Source: Deltaproteobacteria bacterium HGW-Deltaproteobacteria-12
Lineage (GTDB): Bacteria > Desulfobacterota > Syntrophia > Syntrophales > Smithellaceae
Length of the DNA: 64,000 nucleotides
NCBI GenBank assembly: GCA_002840565.1
Contig: PHBK01000014.1
Coordinates: forward strand, 1-64,000
Direction: 5' to 3'
A program made the translations under genes and the position numbers. Shown piece after piece: positions 25,596 through 34,495 of the stretch. The number at the start of each line of letters is the position of its first letter. Positions within the stretch are counted from its first letter, which is position 1. The notes beneath the pieces were generated by a model. The model saw only the letters and a program-made list of their open reading frames with translations. It made no database searches and was not told where the DNA came from.

Positions 25596-26861
25596 ATGAA
25601 AGCACCGCAGAACAGAAGGGTATTTGTTATAGGTTATGGAGCGGCAACTCCGCTGGGCAGGACTTTTGAATCTACCTGGAAGCGCGCCGTCCGCGGCGAA
25701 GCGGGGTTTCGTAAAGTCACGCGGTGCCTGGTGGATTCCGCCTGCAATGTTGTCGGAGAAATACCGGACTGGTATCCGCTGGAGCTTGATTTTACCGATG
25801 CCAAAGAAGTCTATAACTGGAATGCCTCTTTCGTGATTCTCACGATGGCAGTCTGCAAGGAAGCCCTGGAGAAATCTGGTGTCGTCATCGACAGTAAAAC
25901 CGCACCGCGCATGGCTTGCCTGATTGGATCGGCCCTCAACGGCACCGATGCCTTTCGCATCGCCATGCATGACCTGGAACATCGCGGTCCGCTGCGGGTA
26001 AGCCCCTACTTGCTGCCTAATTTATGCGCCAATCTGCCCTCCGGGAAGGCGGGAATGCTGCTGAAGTTCACGGGGCCGGTTTTTTCGCCGCAGGGCGCCT
26101 GTGCTTCCGGAAATCATGCCATCGGAATCGGGGCAAGAATGATCCGCGACGGTGATTGTGATTTCGTTCTGGCCGGAGGCGCCGATGCCCCGATTCTGCC
26201 GGAGCTGATTCACGGCTTTGCCAATATGAACGCGACGATTAAGATTCATCCTAAAGATCGCGCCTGGACGGATCCGGCGCAGGCGTCGCGTCCTTTCAGC
26301 GCCGACCGCAAGGGCTTTGTCCTTTCGGAAGGAGCAGGCGTTGTTGTCCTGGCTGCCGAAGAGGCGATAGCCGCTCACGGTCTGGCGCCCAAAGCGGAAG
26401 TATTGGGTGTCGGCTGGACTTCCGACGCCTATCATTACACGATTCCCAATCCGGCGACGATTATCTGCGCCATGCGTGAAGCCATTGATGATGCCGGGCT
26501 GAAGCCGGATGATATTAATTATGTCAATGCGCACGGTACTTCCACTCCGAAGGGCGATCGTACGGAAGTGAAGTGTCTGCGCGAAGTGTTCGGCAGGAGA
26601 ATTGAGAAAATCCCGATTTCTTCCAATAAATCTCAGTTGGGGCACACGCTGGGGGCAACGGCGGCCATTGAAGCCGCTTTGACAATTGAGGGCATGCGAC
26701 AGGGCCTTATTCTGCCGACAATCAATTTTGTTCCTGATCCGGAATTACCCGATATTGATGTTGTTCCCAATGCTGTCCGCAGACAGAAACAGGAGTTTGC
26801 TCTTTCCAATGCCTTTGGTTTTGGCGGAACAAATTGCTGTATCGTATTTCGGGGAGTATAG
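25596..26861 (+). CDS. FabF-type beta-ketoacyl synthase B
   Basis: 421 aa. Catalytic Cys169 (PQGACASGNHAIG), His in NAHGTSTPKGD and His in KSQLGHTLGAT are all present, and the end GFGGTNCCIVF is canonical. It lies 18 nt after ketosynthase A and 2 nt before the thioesterase, so all are co-expressed. The ribosome binding site is weak. Substrate range unknown. Ketoreductase and enoyl reductase genes are absent from the cluster and would have to be borrowed from primary metabolism. Confidence 0.92.
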   Translation: MKAPQNRRVFVIGYGAATPLGRTFESTWKRAVRGEAGFRKVTRCLVDSACNVVGEIPDWYPLELDFTDAKEVYNWNASFVILTMAVCKEALEKSGVVIDSKTAPRMACLIGSALNGTDAFRIAMHDLEHRGPLRVSPYLLPNLCANLPSGKAGMLLKFTGPVFSPQGACASGNHAIGIGARMIRDGDCDFVLAGGADAPILPELIHGFANMNATIKIHPKDRAWTDPAQASRPFSADRKGFVLSEGAGVVVLAAEEAIAAHGLAPKAEVLGVGWTSDAYHYTIPNPATIICAMREAIDDAGLKPDDINYVNAHGTSTPKGDRTEVKCLREVFGRRIEKIPISSNKSQLGHTLGATAAIEAALTIEGMRQGLILPTINFVPDPELPDIDVVPNAVRRQKQEFALSNAFGFGGTNCCIVFRGV

Positions 26862-26863
26862 TC

Positions 26864-27343
26864 ATGAAGCCCAGGCCCTTTAAGCCGGAAAAATTCAATA
26901 ACGAGCGGCATTTTGTTCGTGATTCTGTCGCCGGACTGGTTTGGCACCGCTGTGAGTGCCGCACCCTGTATGCTGATACCGACCGCTCGCAAATTGTTTA
27001 TCATGCCAATTACCTGCGGTATTTTGAATTCGGCCGGACGTCTTTAATGCGGAATGTTGCTTATTCCTACAAGGAAATTGAACTCAGCGGTTACGTTTAT
27101 CCGATTATCGACCTGGGAATAAATTTTTATCAGCCCCTGTATTATGATGACCTGATGCATATCCATACACGGCCCTCACACCTGGAGCGTGTGCGTTTGC
27201 AGTTTGATTATGTCATAACACATGCGGAAAAAGGTAATATAATCTGCAAGGGCTTTACGAAGCATTGTGCTTTAAATATGGCCGGCAATCCCGTGGCTGT
27301 CGATCCGAAAACGGTTCACCTATGGAAAACATTTCCCGCTTAA
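26864..27343 (+). CDS. YbgC/4-hydroxybenzoyl-CoA-type hotdog thioesterase
   Basis: 159 aa from the ATG at 26864, with GGGGAG seven bases upstream. The motif YADTDRSQIVYHANYLRYFEFGR carries the catalytic Asp (residue 40 by analogy with 4HBT Asp17). It hydrolyses acyl thioesters, or may act as an acyl-transfer or dehydratase-like hotdog protein. In this cluster it probably releases or edits chains from ACP. It overlaps the next gene by 22 nt. Confidence 0.85.
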   Translation: MKPRPFKPEKFNNERHFVRDSVAGLVWHRCECRTLYADTDRSQIVYHANYLRYFEFGRTSLMRNVAYSYKEIELSGYVYPIIDLGINFYQPLYYDDLMHIHTRPSHLERVRLQFDYVITHAEKGNIICKGFTKHCALNMAGNPVAVDPKTVHLWKTFPA

Positions 27344-28191
27344 TTCCCCCAGTGCGTCAGCCTTGGGCAATAGAGGTATATCCTTATTTATATGACCATC
27401 ATTTTGCGGGGAAGGCTATTTTCCCGGCCGCCGAGGCGCTCATCACACTGGCCCGCGTTGTTGAAAAAAATTTCCCCGGGGCTGCTGTCAATAGTTTGAC
27501 GGATGCCAATTTCCCGCGTTTTTTATCCATACCCTCAGATGCAAAGACTCTGACGGTATCCGTGGATCTCGAGGAGATCCGGAAAGGTAGAATTAGAGCT
27601 ACTCTGCTTCAATCCGTGAAATCGCCGACAGGAAGGATCAGCCGGATCGTCGAGCACGCCCGGGTGGAATTTGCCGGCATTGCCGGAAAGCAAAAGCCGG
27701 CGCATCCCTTTGGCGACCTGGAAAAACTGGAAGGAGAATGCATTAAGATTCCGGCCGCAGCGATTTACAGTGTATTGGTGCCTTTCGGCAGAGCTTATCA
27801 GAATATCACCGGCGAATTGTCCGTTTCCCGCGCCGGGGCGCTGGGCAATATCTCCGGAGGGGACGCCCCGTCCGATGATGATCTGCTGGGCTCGCCCTTT
27901 CCTTTTGATGCCGCCATGCACATGGCTTGTGCCTGGGCGCAGCGTTTTACCGATGTTGTTCCCTTTCCCATCGGTTTTGCCAAAAGAATTATTTATTCCA
28001 AGACGAAAAAAGGGGTTGGCTACCTGGGGAGGATAGTGCCGGCGTCCTTTACCCCGAAAACATTGGTTTTCGATGCCTGGATTTTTGATCCAGAGGGGGC
28101 CGTCTGCGAAGTAATTGTTGGTATCAAAATGGTCGATGTGAGCCAGGGGAGGGTAAAGCCGCCGGCCTGGATCAAAGCGACAACGTCATAA
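27322..28191 (+). CDS. PKS-type dehydratase-like double-hotdog protein
   Basis: 289 aa from the ATG inside the end of the thioesterase gene. The N-terminal HHFAGKAIFPAAEAL resembles the HxxxGxxxxPG motif of polyketide dehydratase domains (His27). PFDAAMHMACAW supplies an Asp (196) where the second catalytic residue is expected, in the second hotdog. The PG of the motif is changed to PA. As a free-standing dehydratase it could create successive or shifted double bonds. Assignment is by motif only. Confidence 0.7.
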   Translation: MENISRLIPPVRQPWAIEVYPYLYDHHFAGKAIFPAAEALITLARVVEKNFPGAAVNSLTDANFPRFLSIPSDAKTLTVSVDLEEIRKGRIRATLLQSVKSPTGRISRIVEHARVEFAGIAGKQKPAHPFGDLEKLEGECIKIPAAAIYSVLVPFGRAYQNITGELSVSRAGALGNISGGDAPSDDDLLGSPFPFDAAMHMACAWAQRFTDVVPFPIGFAKRIIYSKTKKGVGYLGRIVPASFTPKTLVFDAWIFDPEGAVCEVIVGIKMVDVSQGRVKPPAWIKATTS

Positions 28192-28327
28192 AATACCCTA
28201 AAGGGCACGCGAGTCCATATGCTGCGTTGCGCTGCATCTCTCGTCATTGCGGCGTACGCATAAAAGTAGGCCTCATTCCTCCAGATTTGCGCGCCTTGCC
28301 TCTGGAGCTTTTTGTGAGGCTGTCATA
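28190..28327. repeat. Inverted-repeat intergenic element, degenerate copy 2
   Basis: Shares the order of blocks with 14092-14215: AAAATACCC, a GCTG(T/C)GTTG block, TTGCGGCGTA(T/C)GC, (T/G)CCTCA, CGCCTTGC and a right end related to AGGCTGT. The best core match is 28245-28280 with 14140-14173. The left terminal repeat is degenerate. It separates the dehydratase-like gene from the PlsY-like gene. Confidence 0.6.
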
Positions 28328-28336
28328 AAGGAGTCT

Positions 28337-28909
28337 ATGGGAAAGCTGATTCTGGTTTGTTCGATTGCCTATCTGGCGGGCTCCGTAAATTTTGCCATCA
28401 TTTTTTTTAAGCTTACCGGTAAATCCGACCCCCGGTTGAGCTTCAGCGGCAATGCCGGGACGACAAATGTTTATCGTCAGGCAGGCCTTTTCTGGGCGGC
28501 GGTTATTTTTTTGCTGGATATCGGCCGGGCTGTAGCTGTTGCCGCTTTAGCCGTTTATTGGCTGAATCCGTCTTTTATTCCCTGGGCGGGCTTTTTCCTT
28601 GTTTCGGGAAACAGTTTTCCCTGCTTTCACAGATTTTACGGCGGCAAGGGTGTGGCTAATTATCTGGGTTTCTCATTGTTTGTCGTGCCCTGGGCGGCCG
28701 GACTTTCCGCGGTAACCTGGCTTGCTGTCTACCGGTTGAGTCGTGTTCCTTTTGTTGCTTCTTTTTTTATGGTCTTTATTCTGTCTGTTGGTCAGGCCTA
28801 TTATTTTAACTGGGCAGTCAGCGCAGTTACCGGCGCCACCGCAACACTCGCCCTGATTTTATTGAACCACAGAAAAAACATTATGCGGACATGGAAAAGC
28901 GAAAAATAA
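28337..28909 (+). CDS. PlsY-like glycerol-3-phosphate acyltransferase
   Basis: 190 aa from the ATG at 28337, which has AAAGGAG upstream. Five or so membrane helices and the three PlsY motifs are recognisable: SGNAGTTNVYR (usually SGNIGATNVLR), FYGGKGVANYLGF and LLNHRKNIMR. PlsY moves an acyl group from acyl-phosphate to glycerol-3-phosphate, the first step of phospholipid synthesis. No plsX is adjacent. A divergent paralogue inside this cluster suggests that the special chain is placed on a glycerolipid. Confidence 0.85.
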   Translation: MGKLILVCSIAYLAGSVNFAIIFFKLTGKSDPRLSFSGNAGTTNVYRQAGLFWAAVIFLLDIGRAVAVAALAVYWLNPSFIPWAGFFLVSGNSFPCFHRFYGGKGVANYLGFSLFVVPWAAGLSAVTWLAVYRLSRVPFVASFFMVFILSVGQAYYFNWAVSAVTGATATLALILLNHRKNIMRTWKSEK

Positions 28910-28931
28910 TAATATAACAGAGAGGAAAAGC

Positions 28932-30017
28932 ATGGACGACGCAGCTTATAATCAATTGACCGAAGCACTTAACCGCAAAGGAGGATCCTTTCCCGCAATT
29001 CAATGTCCGATTCTGCGGGACCTGCTGGAAACAATATTTGACGAGGAAGAAGTTCAACTGGCCATCCGGATGCCGGATCTGCCGACAACGGTTGAAGAGA
29101 TGGCCGGCAAGATCAACGGGAATATTGAAGCAGTACAGGAGAAATTAGATGCCATGGCCCGCAAGGGCATTGTATTATCCCTGATCCTCGGAGATAAGCG
29201 CATATACACGCTGCTTCCCATCGTTCCGGGTGTGCTGGAAAATCAGCTGGTGAGGGGAGAGGTTAACGAGAAAACAAAAAAAATCGCAAAACTGTCTTAT
29301 CAGTATCTTGATTTCCTGCAGGAGCTGGAAAAATCAGAAGATCAGCGCCTGACGAAGATACCGTTTTCCCGCGTTATTGCCATTGAGCAGGATATTCCTA
29401 AAGATACGGCAATTCAACCATACGATAAGCTGCTGGAATATGTTGACCGGACGGAAGCATTTGCTCAGACTATATGTCACTGCCGTCATGCCGCTGAACT
29501 AATGGACGATCCCTGCGCCAAACCCAAGGATGTCTGCCTGGCTGCCGGTCTGGGAGCAAAATACATGATTGAATATGGTCTGGGCAAAGCTGTGACCAAA
29601 GAAGAAGTACGCGTTATTTTAAAGAGAGCCGAGGCTGCCGGTCTCGTGCATGTCGTCAGCAATACCGGCAAGAACATTGATTTTATCTGCAGCTGTTGCA
29701 GCTGCCACTGCGAAATTCTCAAATCATTAAAGAGATCTGCCGATTATGGACGTGCTGCCCGGTCCAGTTTTATTGCCGAAGTAGCAGCTGATGACTGTAT
29801 CGGGTGCGGCAGCTGCCTGGACCGCTGCCCGATGGAAGCTCTGTCCATACCGGATCAGGTGGCGGAAGTAGAAGAGAAGAGTTGCATCGGCTGCGGCCTT
29901 TGCGTAAGCAGCTGCCCCACGTCGGCGATTGTGTTGAAAAAAAGGGAAGCAGTACCGGCGCCTTATCCTGATACCAAGCAGCTCAATAAGGCGATTGTCC
30001 TGTCCGTCAAAAATTAA
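28932..30017 (+). CDS. Double [4Fe-4S] ferredoxin-like protein with N-terminal winged-helix-like part
   Basis: 361 aa. The C-terminus has two ferredoxin motifs (CIGCGSCLDRCP, CIGCGLCVSSCP). The middle is Cys-rich (TICHCRHAAEL, CSCCSCHCEIL) and may hold another cluster. Residues 50-120 look like a DNA-binding-type winged helix (MAGKINGNIEAVQEKLDAMA). Similar proteins are frequent in deltaproteobacteria. It lies 22 nt after the PlsY-like gene and may supply low-potential electrons to the radical SAM enzymes; that link is inference. Confidence 0.82.
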   Translation: MDDAAYNQLTEALNRKGGSFPAIQCPILRDLLETIFDEEEVQLAIRMPDLPTTVEEMAGKINGNIEAVQEKLDAMARKGIVLSLILGDKRIYTLLPIVPGVLENQLVRGEVNEKTKKIAKLSYQYLDFLQELEKSEDQRLTKIPFSRVIAIEQDIPKDTAIQPYDKLLEYVDRTEAFAQTICHCRHAAELMDDPCAKPKDVCLAAGLGAKYMIEYGLGKAVTKEEVRVILKRAEAAGLVHVVSNTGKNIDFICSCCSCHCEILKSLKRSADYGRAARSSFIAEVAADDCIGCGSCLDRCPMEALSIPDQVAEVEEKSCIGCGLCVSSCPTSAIVLKKREAVPAPYPDTKQLNKAIVLSVKN

Positions 30018-30185
30018 TTTCGGAACTGCTCCGGTGCGTTGGGATGGACAAAAATTACATTATTGTCTTCTTGGCCGGTTAATGTATAATTTACTTGCTG
30101 GTAGTCATCGGGGATATTAAGATCAGGTGCAAAGCCAACGGCAATCAGTTGCATTGAAGCTAAACCGAATTATCCGGAGATGATG

Positions 30186-33062
30186 ATGTCCAATCACAAG
30201 AATAATTTCACAACAGCCGGAGAGATATCCAAAAAACTGGGCGAATATCTGGGCTGTAACCCGGAGCAGATCGGCCGGGTTCTGGACCAGCAGCTTCTGC
30301 TTATTAATCAAGGCCAATACAAGAAATTAGGCGATCTGATCGTGGAGATGGGCATTGTCTGCCGGGAAGCCCTCCAGGGCGCCGTCCTGGCGCAGCGCTA
30401 TGACCGGTTAAAGGCCAGCAGGCTCTTTTCCGGGATGAGTCTCCGGGAAATAATGGATGTTCGTAATCTGGTATCGGAAGTAACCGTGAATGCAGGGACC
30501 GAATTCATCCGGCAGGATGAATCCGGTGATGATTTCTTCATCATGGTCCGGGGCCACGCCTTGGTTTACCGGCGCGGCGACTATGGCGAAGAGATTCAAC
30601 TGGCGCGTATCGAACCCGGCGAGTCCATTGGTGAGATGGGCTACTTCGCCGATGGACGCCGTTCTGCTTCCGTCCGCGCCGGCGAACGAAGCGTAATGCT
30701 CAGGATCACATATAAGGATCTGGACAAAATCTTCGATATTTCCCCCTCGATCACCAGAAACTTTCTGGATCTCGTTGCCGGCAGATTGCGGAAAACCAAC
30801 GTGGCTTTTCAGGATATAGTGCAAAAAAGCCGCAAGGCGGAAAGTTCGCTGGAATCTCTCAATCGCTTCATGGACTTGTCGGAGATCGCCTCTCTCCACG
30901 CCGGCATCTCCGGCCTTATTGAAAGGATCGTCTCCACGGCCGGCAAGATCATGGATGCCGACCGCGCCACCCTGTTTCTTCTTGATCCTTACACCGGCGA
31001 GTTGTGGTCCAAAGTCGCTGAAGGCATGAACAGCCGGGAGATCAGGGTCCCCCGGGGCAAGGGGGTTGCCGGTTGGGTGGCGGAGCATGGCGAGCTGGTA
31101 AATATCCAGGACGCTTATTTTGACAACCGCTTTGATCAAGCCACCGACATCAGGACGGGTTATCGCACGAAGAGCATTCTCTGCGGCCCCGTTAAAGACA
31201 TGAAAGGCGATACGGTGGGGGTCATCCAGGTTATCAACAAGAAGGCCGGCAGCATCTTCGACCCGAGCGACGAGACCCTGTTCAAGGCCTTTGCCTACCA
31301 GACGGCCATTGCTGTGGAGAATTTCCACCTCTATTCCAAGATGGCAATAAGCCACCAGCAAATGGCCATCTTCCTCGATCTGGCGACATCTCTGGCCCAG
31401 ACTATGGACCTGGACGCCCTGATCAATAAAATCGTCAGCAAAATTTCAGAAATTCTCGATGCCGAAAGAGCAAGTCTCTTCCTGCTCGACAGGGAAACAA
31501 ATGAGCTCTGGTCGAAGGTGGCCCAGGGAAACGAAATGGCCGAAATCCGTTTTCCGATGACTGCCGGCTTGGCCGGCTATGCCGTGTGCAGGGGGGAAAT
31601 AGTCAATATTTCCGACGCTTATCTGGATTCGCGCTTCAATCAAGCCATTGACCGGGAAACAGGATACAGGACACGCTCCATTCTCTGTGTTCCCGTTCTG
31701 GACCGTGACGGGAAAATCATCGGCGTCACCCAGGCAATTAACAAACGCAGCGGCCACTTCGAAAAGGATGATGAGGAGATGATTCAAGCTCTTTCCTCTC
31801 AGATAGCCGTGGCTCTGGAAAATGCCCAGCTTTATGAACGTACCCTTTCTATGAAGAACTACCTGGCGGGTGTCCAGGACAGCATCAACAGCTGCATCAT
31901 TACTCTGGACGAAAAATGGCAGATCATCACCGCCAACAAGGCGGCCGAGGCCATGTTTTCTACCCTCCAAGGCAGCATCCTCAAGCGTGATCTCCGGGAA
32001 ATTCTCGACCCCCTGAACAAAATACTTCTCGAACGCGTGGAAAAGATTTACAGCGGCCAATCATCGGTCATCGATTTCGACGTGAGCCTTTTCCTTTCGC
32101 CCGCAAAACAGCAATCGGTAAACATCAATTTCTTTCCGATGCTGGGAAAGGACAATGTCCGGCAGGGGGTTGTTTTGGTGATCGAAGACATTACCCGGGA
32201 GAAAAGGATCAAAGGCACTCTGACCCGCTATATGGCCAAGGATATCGTGGAACGGCTGCTTGATGATCCTACCCGACAGGGATTGGGCGGCATTCAGAGC
32301 AAAGCCACCATCCTTTTCTCCGATATCCGCGGCTATACCGGCATTGCCGAGGGACTGAGCGCGGAACAGACTGTAGAATTTCTGAATGAATACTTTACCG
32401 CCATGGTCGATGTGATCTTCACCAACGGCGGTATATTGGACAAATTCATCGGGGATGCGATGATGGCTGTTTTCGGTGTTCCTTTTATCCAGAATGATGA
32501 TGCCATCCGCGCGGTGAAAAGCGGTCTGGCCATGCGCTCCGTCCTGTCCAGGATGAACGACATGCGCCGGCAGAAAGGTCTTCCGCTCATCAGCATTGGC
32601 ATCGGCATCTGCACCGGAGAGGTGATTTCCGGTAATATCGGTTCGGAGATACGGATGGATTACACCGTCATCGGCGACGGAGTCAATATTGCATCCCGCC
32701 TGGAAAGTCTCAATAAGTTTTACAACACGGGTATTCTGATCAGCGACACCACTAACCAGGAACTGGAAGGGGCTTTTACAACGCGCCTGATCGACGAAGT
32801 AGTGGTCAAGGGAAAATCGAAACCCCTGTTGATCTATGAAGTCCTCGGTGCGGCGGGAGCACTCTTGTCCCCGGCCCAGCAATGTTTCGTCCGCGGTCTG
32901 GAGCTTTACCGGGAAGGGGCTTTTGCCGAGGCGGCGGAATGCTTCGCCGGCGGCCAGGCCGACGATCCTGCCTGCGAAGTGTTTCTGGCGCGTTGCGCCC
33001 ACTTCCTGCGGAACCCTCCGGGAGATAATTGGGACCGGATCTGGATCAGCAAGGAAAAGTGA
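30186..33062 (+). CDS. Multi-sensor class III adenylate cyclase (CNBD-GAF-GAF-PAS-cyclase)
   Basis: 958 aa from the third of three tandem ATGs, the one best spaced from GGAG. Domains in order: a short N-terminal part, a cyclic-nucleotide-binding domain at about 75-200 ([19 protein letters not shown]), GAF at 230-380, GAF at 390-550, PAS at 555-670 and cyclase at about 685-870. The cyclase has both metal Asp motifs ([22 protein letters not shown]) and the [16 protein letters not shown] segment, so it should be active; Lys and Asp favour ATP. A C-terminal tail follows. The cNMP-binding domain suggests feedback by its own product. Confidence 0.92.
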   Translation: MSNHKNNFTTAGEISKKLGEYLGCNPEQIGRVLDQQLLLINQGQYKKLGDLIVEMGIVCREALQGAVLAQRYDRLKASRLFSGMSLREIMDVRNLVSEVTVNAGTEFIRQDESGDDFFIMVRGHALVYRRGDYGEEIQLARIEPGESIGEMGYFADGRRSASVRAGERSVMLRITYKDLDKIFDISPSITRNFLDLVAGRLRKTNVAFQDIVQKSRKAESSLESLNRFMDLSEIASLHAGISGLIERIVSTAGKIMDADRATLFLLDPYTGELWSKVAEGMNSREIRVPRGKGVAGWVAEHGELVNIQDAYFDNRFDQATDIRTGYRTKSILCGPVKDMKGDTVGVIQVINKKAGSIFDPSDETLFKAFAYQTAIAVENFHLYSKMAISHQQMAIFLDLATSLAQTMDLDALINKIVSKISEILDAERASLFLLDRETNELWSKVAQGNEMAEIRFPMTAGLAGYAVCRGEIVNISDAYLDSRFNQAIDRETGYRTRSILCVPVLDRDGKIIGVTQAINKRSGHFEKDDEEMIQALSSQIAVALENAQLYERTLSMKNYLAGVQDSINSCIITLDEKWQIITANKAAEAMFSTLQGSILKRDLREILDPLNKILLERVEKIYSGQSSVIDFDVSLFLSPAKQQSVNINFFPMLGKDNVRQGVVLVIEDITREKRIKGTLTRYMAKDIVERLLDDPTRQGLGGIQSKATILFSDIRGYTGIAEGLSAEQTVEFLNEYFTAMVDVIFTNGGILDKFIGDAMMAVFGVPFIQNDDAIRAVKSGLAMRSVLSRMNDMRRQKGLPLISIGIGICTGEVISGNIGSEIRMDYTVIGDGVNIASRLESLNKFYNTGILISDTTNQELEGAFTTRLIDEVVVKGKSKPLLIYEVLGAAGALLSPAQQCFVRGLELYREGAFAEAAECFAGGQADDPACEVFLARCAHFLRNPPGDNWDRIWISKEK

Positions 33063-33102
33063 CGGATTCGCACAGGCTAAAGCCAATCCCCTCGCGCAGA
33101 AT

Positions 33103-33750
33103 TCAACCGTCTTCCTTTTTTGTTTTTCCCTCGCGGAGAACAAAAGCGGGGATGAGAATAAATTTCAGGGTATCCTTGACCATCTTGATGTATTTCTTGC
33201 GATCCAGATTCAACATGGGACGAAAATAGTTTTCCCCGGAGACAAAGCTGTGCATTGCATTCATGATGGTCATTACTTCCATCATGGCCCGCGGCGGCGG
33301 ATTTTTCTTGTCTTTTGTCAGGCCCATGGAACGAGCTATATCGCCGCTGAATTCCGGCACCTTGAGATCAGTGTCGACCTCGTTCCTTGTCCTGCCGAAG
33401 CGAAGCAGGACAAGGTTCGATACTTCCGGATGGTCAAACAGATAATCAGTCATCTTGTCGATGGAGATGTTCATGCGCTCTTCCAAAGAAGTGTCGTGGA
33501 CAATTTTTTCCACATTGAAAAGCTCCTGTCCCAGGTCGTTGTTCACATCAATGACAACAGCCTCATAGAGGTCATTTTTATCGCCCCAGTGGTAGTGAAG
33601 GGTGGAAATGTCGATTCCTACTTCCTTGGCAATCATTCTGGTTGTCGTACCGTGGAAACCGTACTCACCAAAAATACGGCGGGCAGAGGCAAGGATCCTT
33701 GCCTTCATAGATTCAGGGTTTTTACGGGCCTTTTCAAGTGGTGATCTCAT
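33103..33750 (-). CDS. TetR/AcrR family regulator
   Basis: 215 aa. The N-terminal helix-turn-helix is typical (ILASARRIFGEYGFHGTTTRMIAKEVGID split over residues 18-46, then STLHYHWGDKNDLYEAV). The C-terminal ligand domain is unassigned. GGAG lies upstream. Its position next to a large acyl-CoA catabolic operon suggests a repressor relieved by an acyl-CoA. Candidate operators are the two ATCAAATGAT palindromes at 34387 and 34498. Confidence 0.9.
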   Translation of the reverse strand: MRSPLEKARKNPESMKARILASARRIFGEYGFHGTTTRMIAKEVGIDISTLHYHWGDKNDLYEAVVIDVNNDLGQELFNVEKIVHDTSLEERMNISIDKMTDYLFDHPEVSNLVLLRFGRTRNEVDTDLKVPEFSGDIARSMGLTKDKKNPPPRAMMEVMTIMNAMHSFVSGENYFRPMLNLDRKKYIKMVKDTLKFILIPAFVLREGKTKKEDG

Positions 33751-33800
33751 TGTGCAACTCCATATGTCTTATTCCTTTATTTAATCGCTCAGGTTAAATT

Positions 33801-33820
33801 CTGTGAAGTATGCTTCGCAG
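33801..33820. promoter_or_regulatory. Inverted repeat upstream of the TetR gene
   Basis: Arms CTGTGAAG (33801-33808) and CTTCGCAG (33813-33820), one mismatch in 8 bp, with a 4-nt loop. It sits 50 nt upstream of the TetR start and about 100 nt downstream of the gene that precedes it on the same strand. It may be a terminator for that gene or a regulatory site. There is no T-run. Confidence 0.35.
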
Positions 33821-33921
33821 AAAAATTATCAATCCGGGAGTATCTTACAGATCTCTGCATACTTTATAAACTAAAAATTGTCAGCAATTTAATAACTGCT
33901 GCAAATTTATTTACCTGAAAA

Positions 33922-34269
33922 TTACCCTCCGGAAAAGCTGATCTGCGAGTGCGGATAGCAGGCAGCCAGGAAAGCCCTGATTGCAGACTGCTTCTGCACA
34001 TCAATAATAGGTTCCACTTCGCTGATGATCCTTCCCCGGCAATTAGTTTTCGTCTTCCACGAATGAACATACCCGGGGATAAAAAGAAACCGGCAGCCTG
34101 TGTGTCCGCAGCAGGCGTTGTCAACGGTCGCAACACCCAGGAGATAGATAAACTCTTTCCCTTCGTGTATCAGAAGTCCTTCTTCGACGATCTCATAATG
34201 TCCCGCAGCGAAGTGCACTTCTTTCCCGATTTCGTGATGTGTATAGTCATTCGTCATATCCTTCCCCAT
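33922..34269 (-). CDS. Small conserved protein with CCGHTGC motif
   Basis: 115 aa; a start at residue 5 (34257) is also possible. The distinctive part is VDNACCGHTGCRFLFIPGYV with three Cys and a His, suggesting a metal or redox site. The N-terminus is polar (NDYTHHEIGKEVHFAAGHYE). I do not recognise a named family, but the coding character and ordered motif argue that it is real. It is transcribed towards the TetR gene and shares the 34.3-34.8 kb intergenic region with the catabolic operon. Confidence 0.6.
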   Translation of the reverse strand: MGKDMTNDYTHHEIGKEVHFAAGHYEIVEEGLLIHEGKEFIYLLGVATVDNACCGHTGCRFLFIPGYVHSWKTKTNCRGRIISEVEPIIDVQKQSAIRAFLAACYPHSQISFSGG

Positions 34270-34386
34270 TATCCGGATCCACAGGGCATATCGATATTTC
34301 CACGCCTCCTGATCAAGTCATGAATTCTGTGTCTCTATAGAAGCTTCTGAAGACAATCTTCGCAGTATGTTCAATAGAATGATGTA

Positions 34387-34396
34387 ATCAAATGAT
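34387..34396. promoter_or_regulatory. Candidate operator, distal copy of ATCAAATGAT
   Basis: ATCA-AA-TGAT is a 4-2-4 inverted repeat identical to the core at 34498-34507. On the minus strand it lies just downstream of a TATAAT (34411-34406), so it could block a promoter reading towards the 33922-34269 gene. That promoter lacks a good -35 element. Confidence 0.45.
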
Positions 34397-34464
34397 AATA
34401 TCGCTATTATAGAATATGCAAAAAGTCAAGACGGTTTCTTTTGGCTGATTTTAAAAAAAATTAC

Positions 34465-34493
34465 TTGACAAAAAAAAATATTCAAAATAATAA
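34465..34493 (+). promoter_or_regulatory. Sigma-70-like promoter for the acyl-CoA catabolic operon
   Basis: TTGACA at 34465-34470, a 17-nt AT-rich spacer, then TAATAA at 34488-34493. The consensus match and spacing are very good. Transcription would start near 34500, inside the palindrome at 34496-34509, giving a leader of about 335 nt before the first gene at 34837. Confidence 0.55.
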
Positions 34494-34495
34494 TA

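Noticed and set aside
16949..30017. Reading the cluster as a classical aryl-polyene cluster
   Set aside because: It lacks the ammonia-lyase/AMP-ligase, ketoreductase, exporter and acyltransferase genes expected of that class, and carries three radical SAM genes that such clusters do not have.
32061..33143. Long minus-strand open frame opposite the adenylate cyclase
   Set aside because: It is the antisense shadow of a protein with five recognisable domains. The translated product has no family and no start signal.
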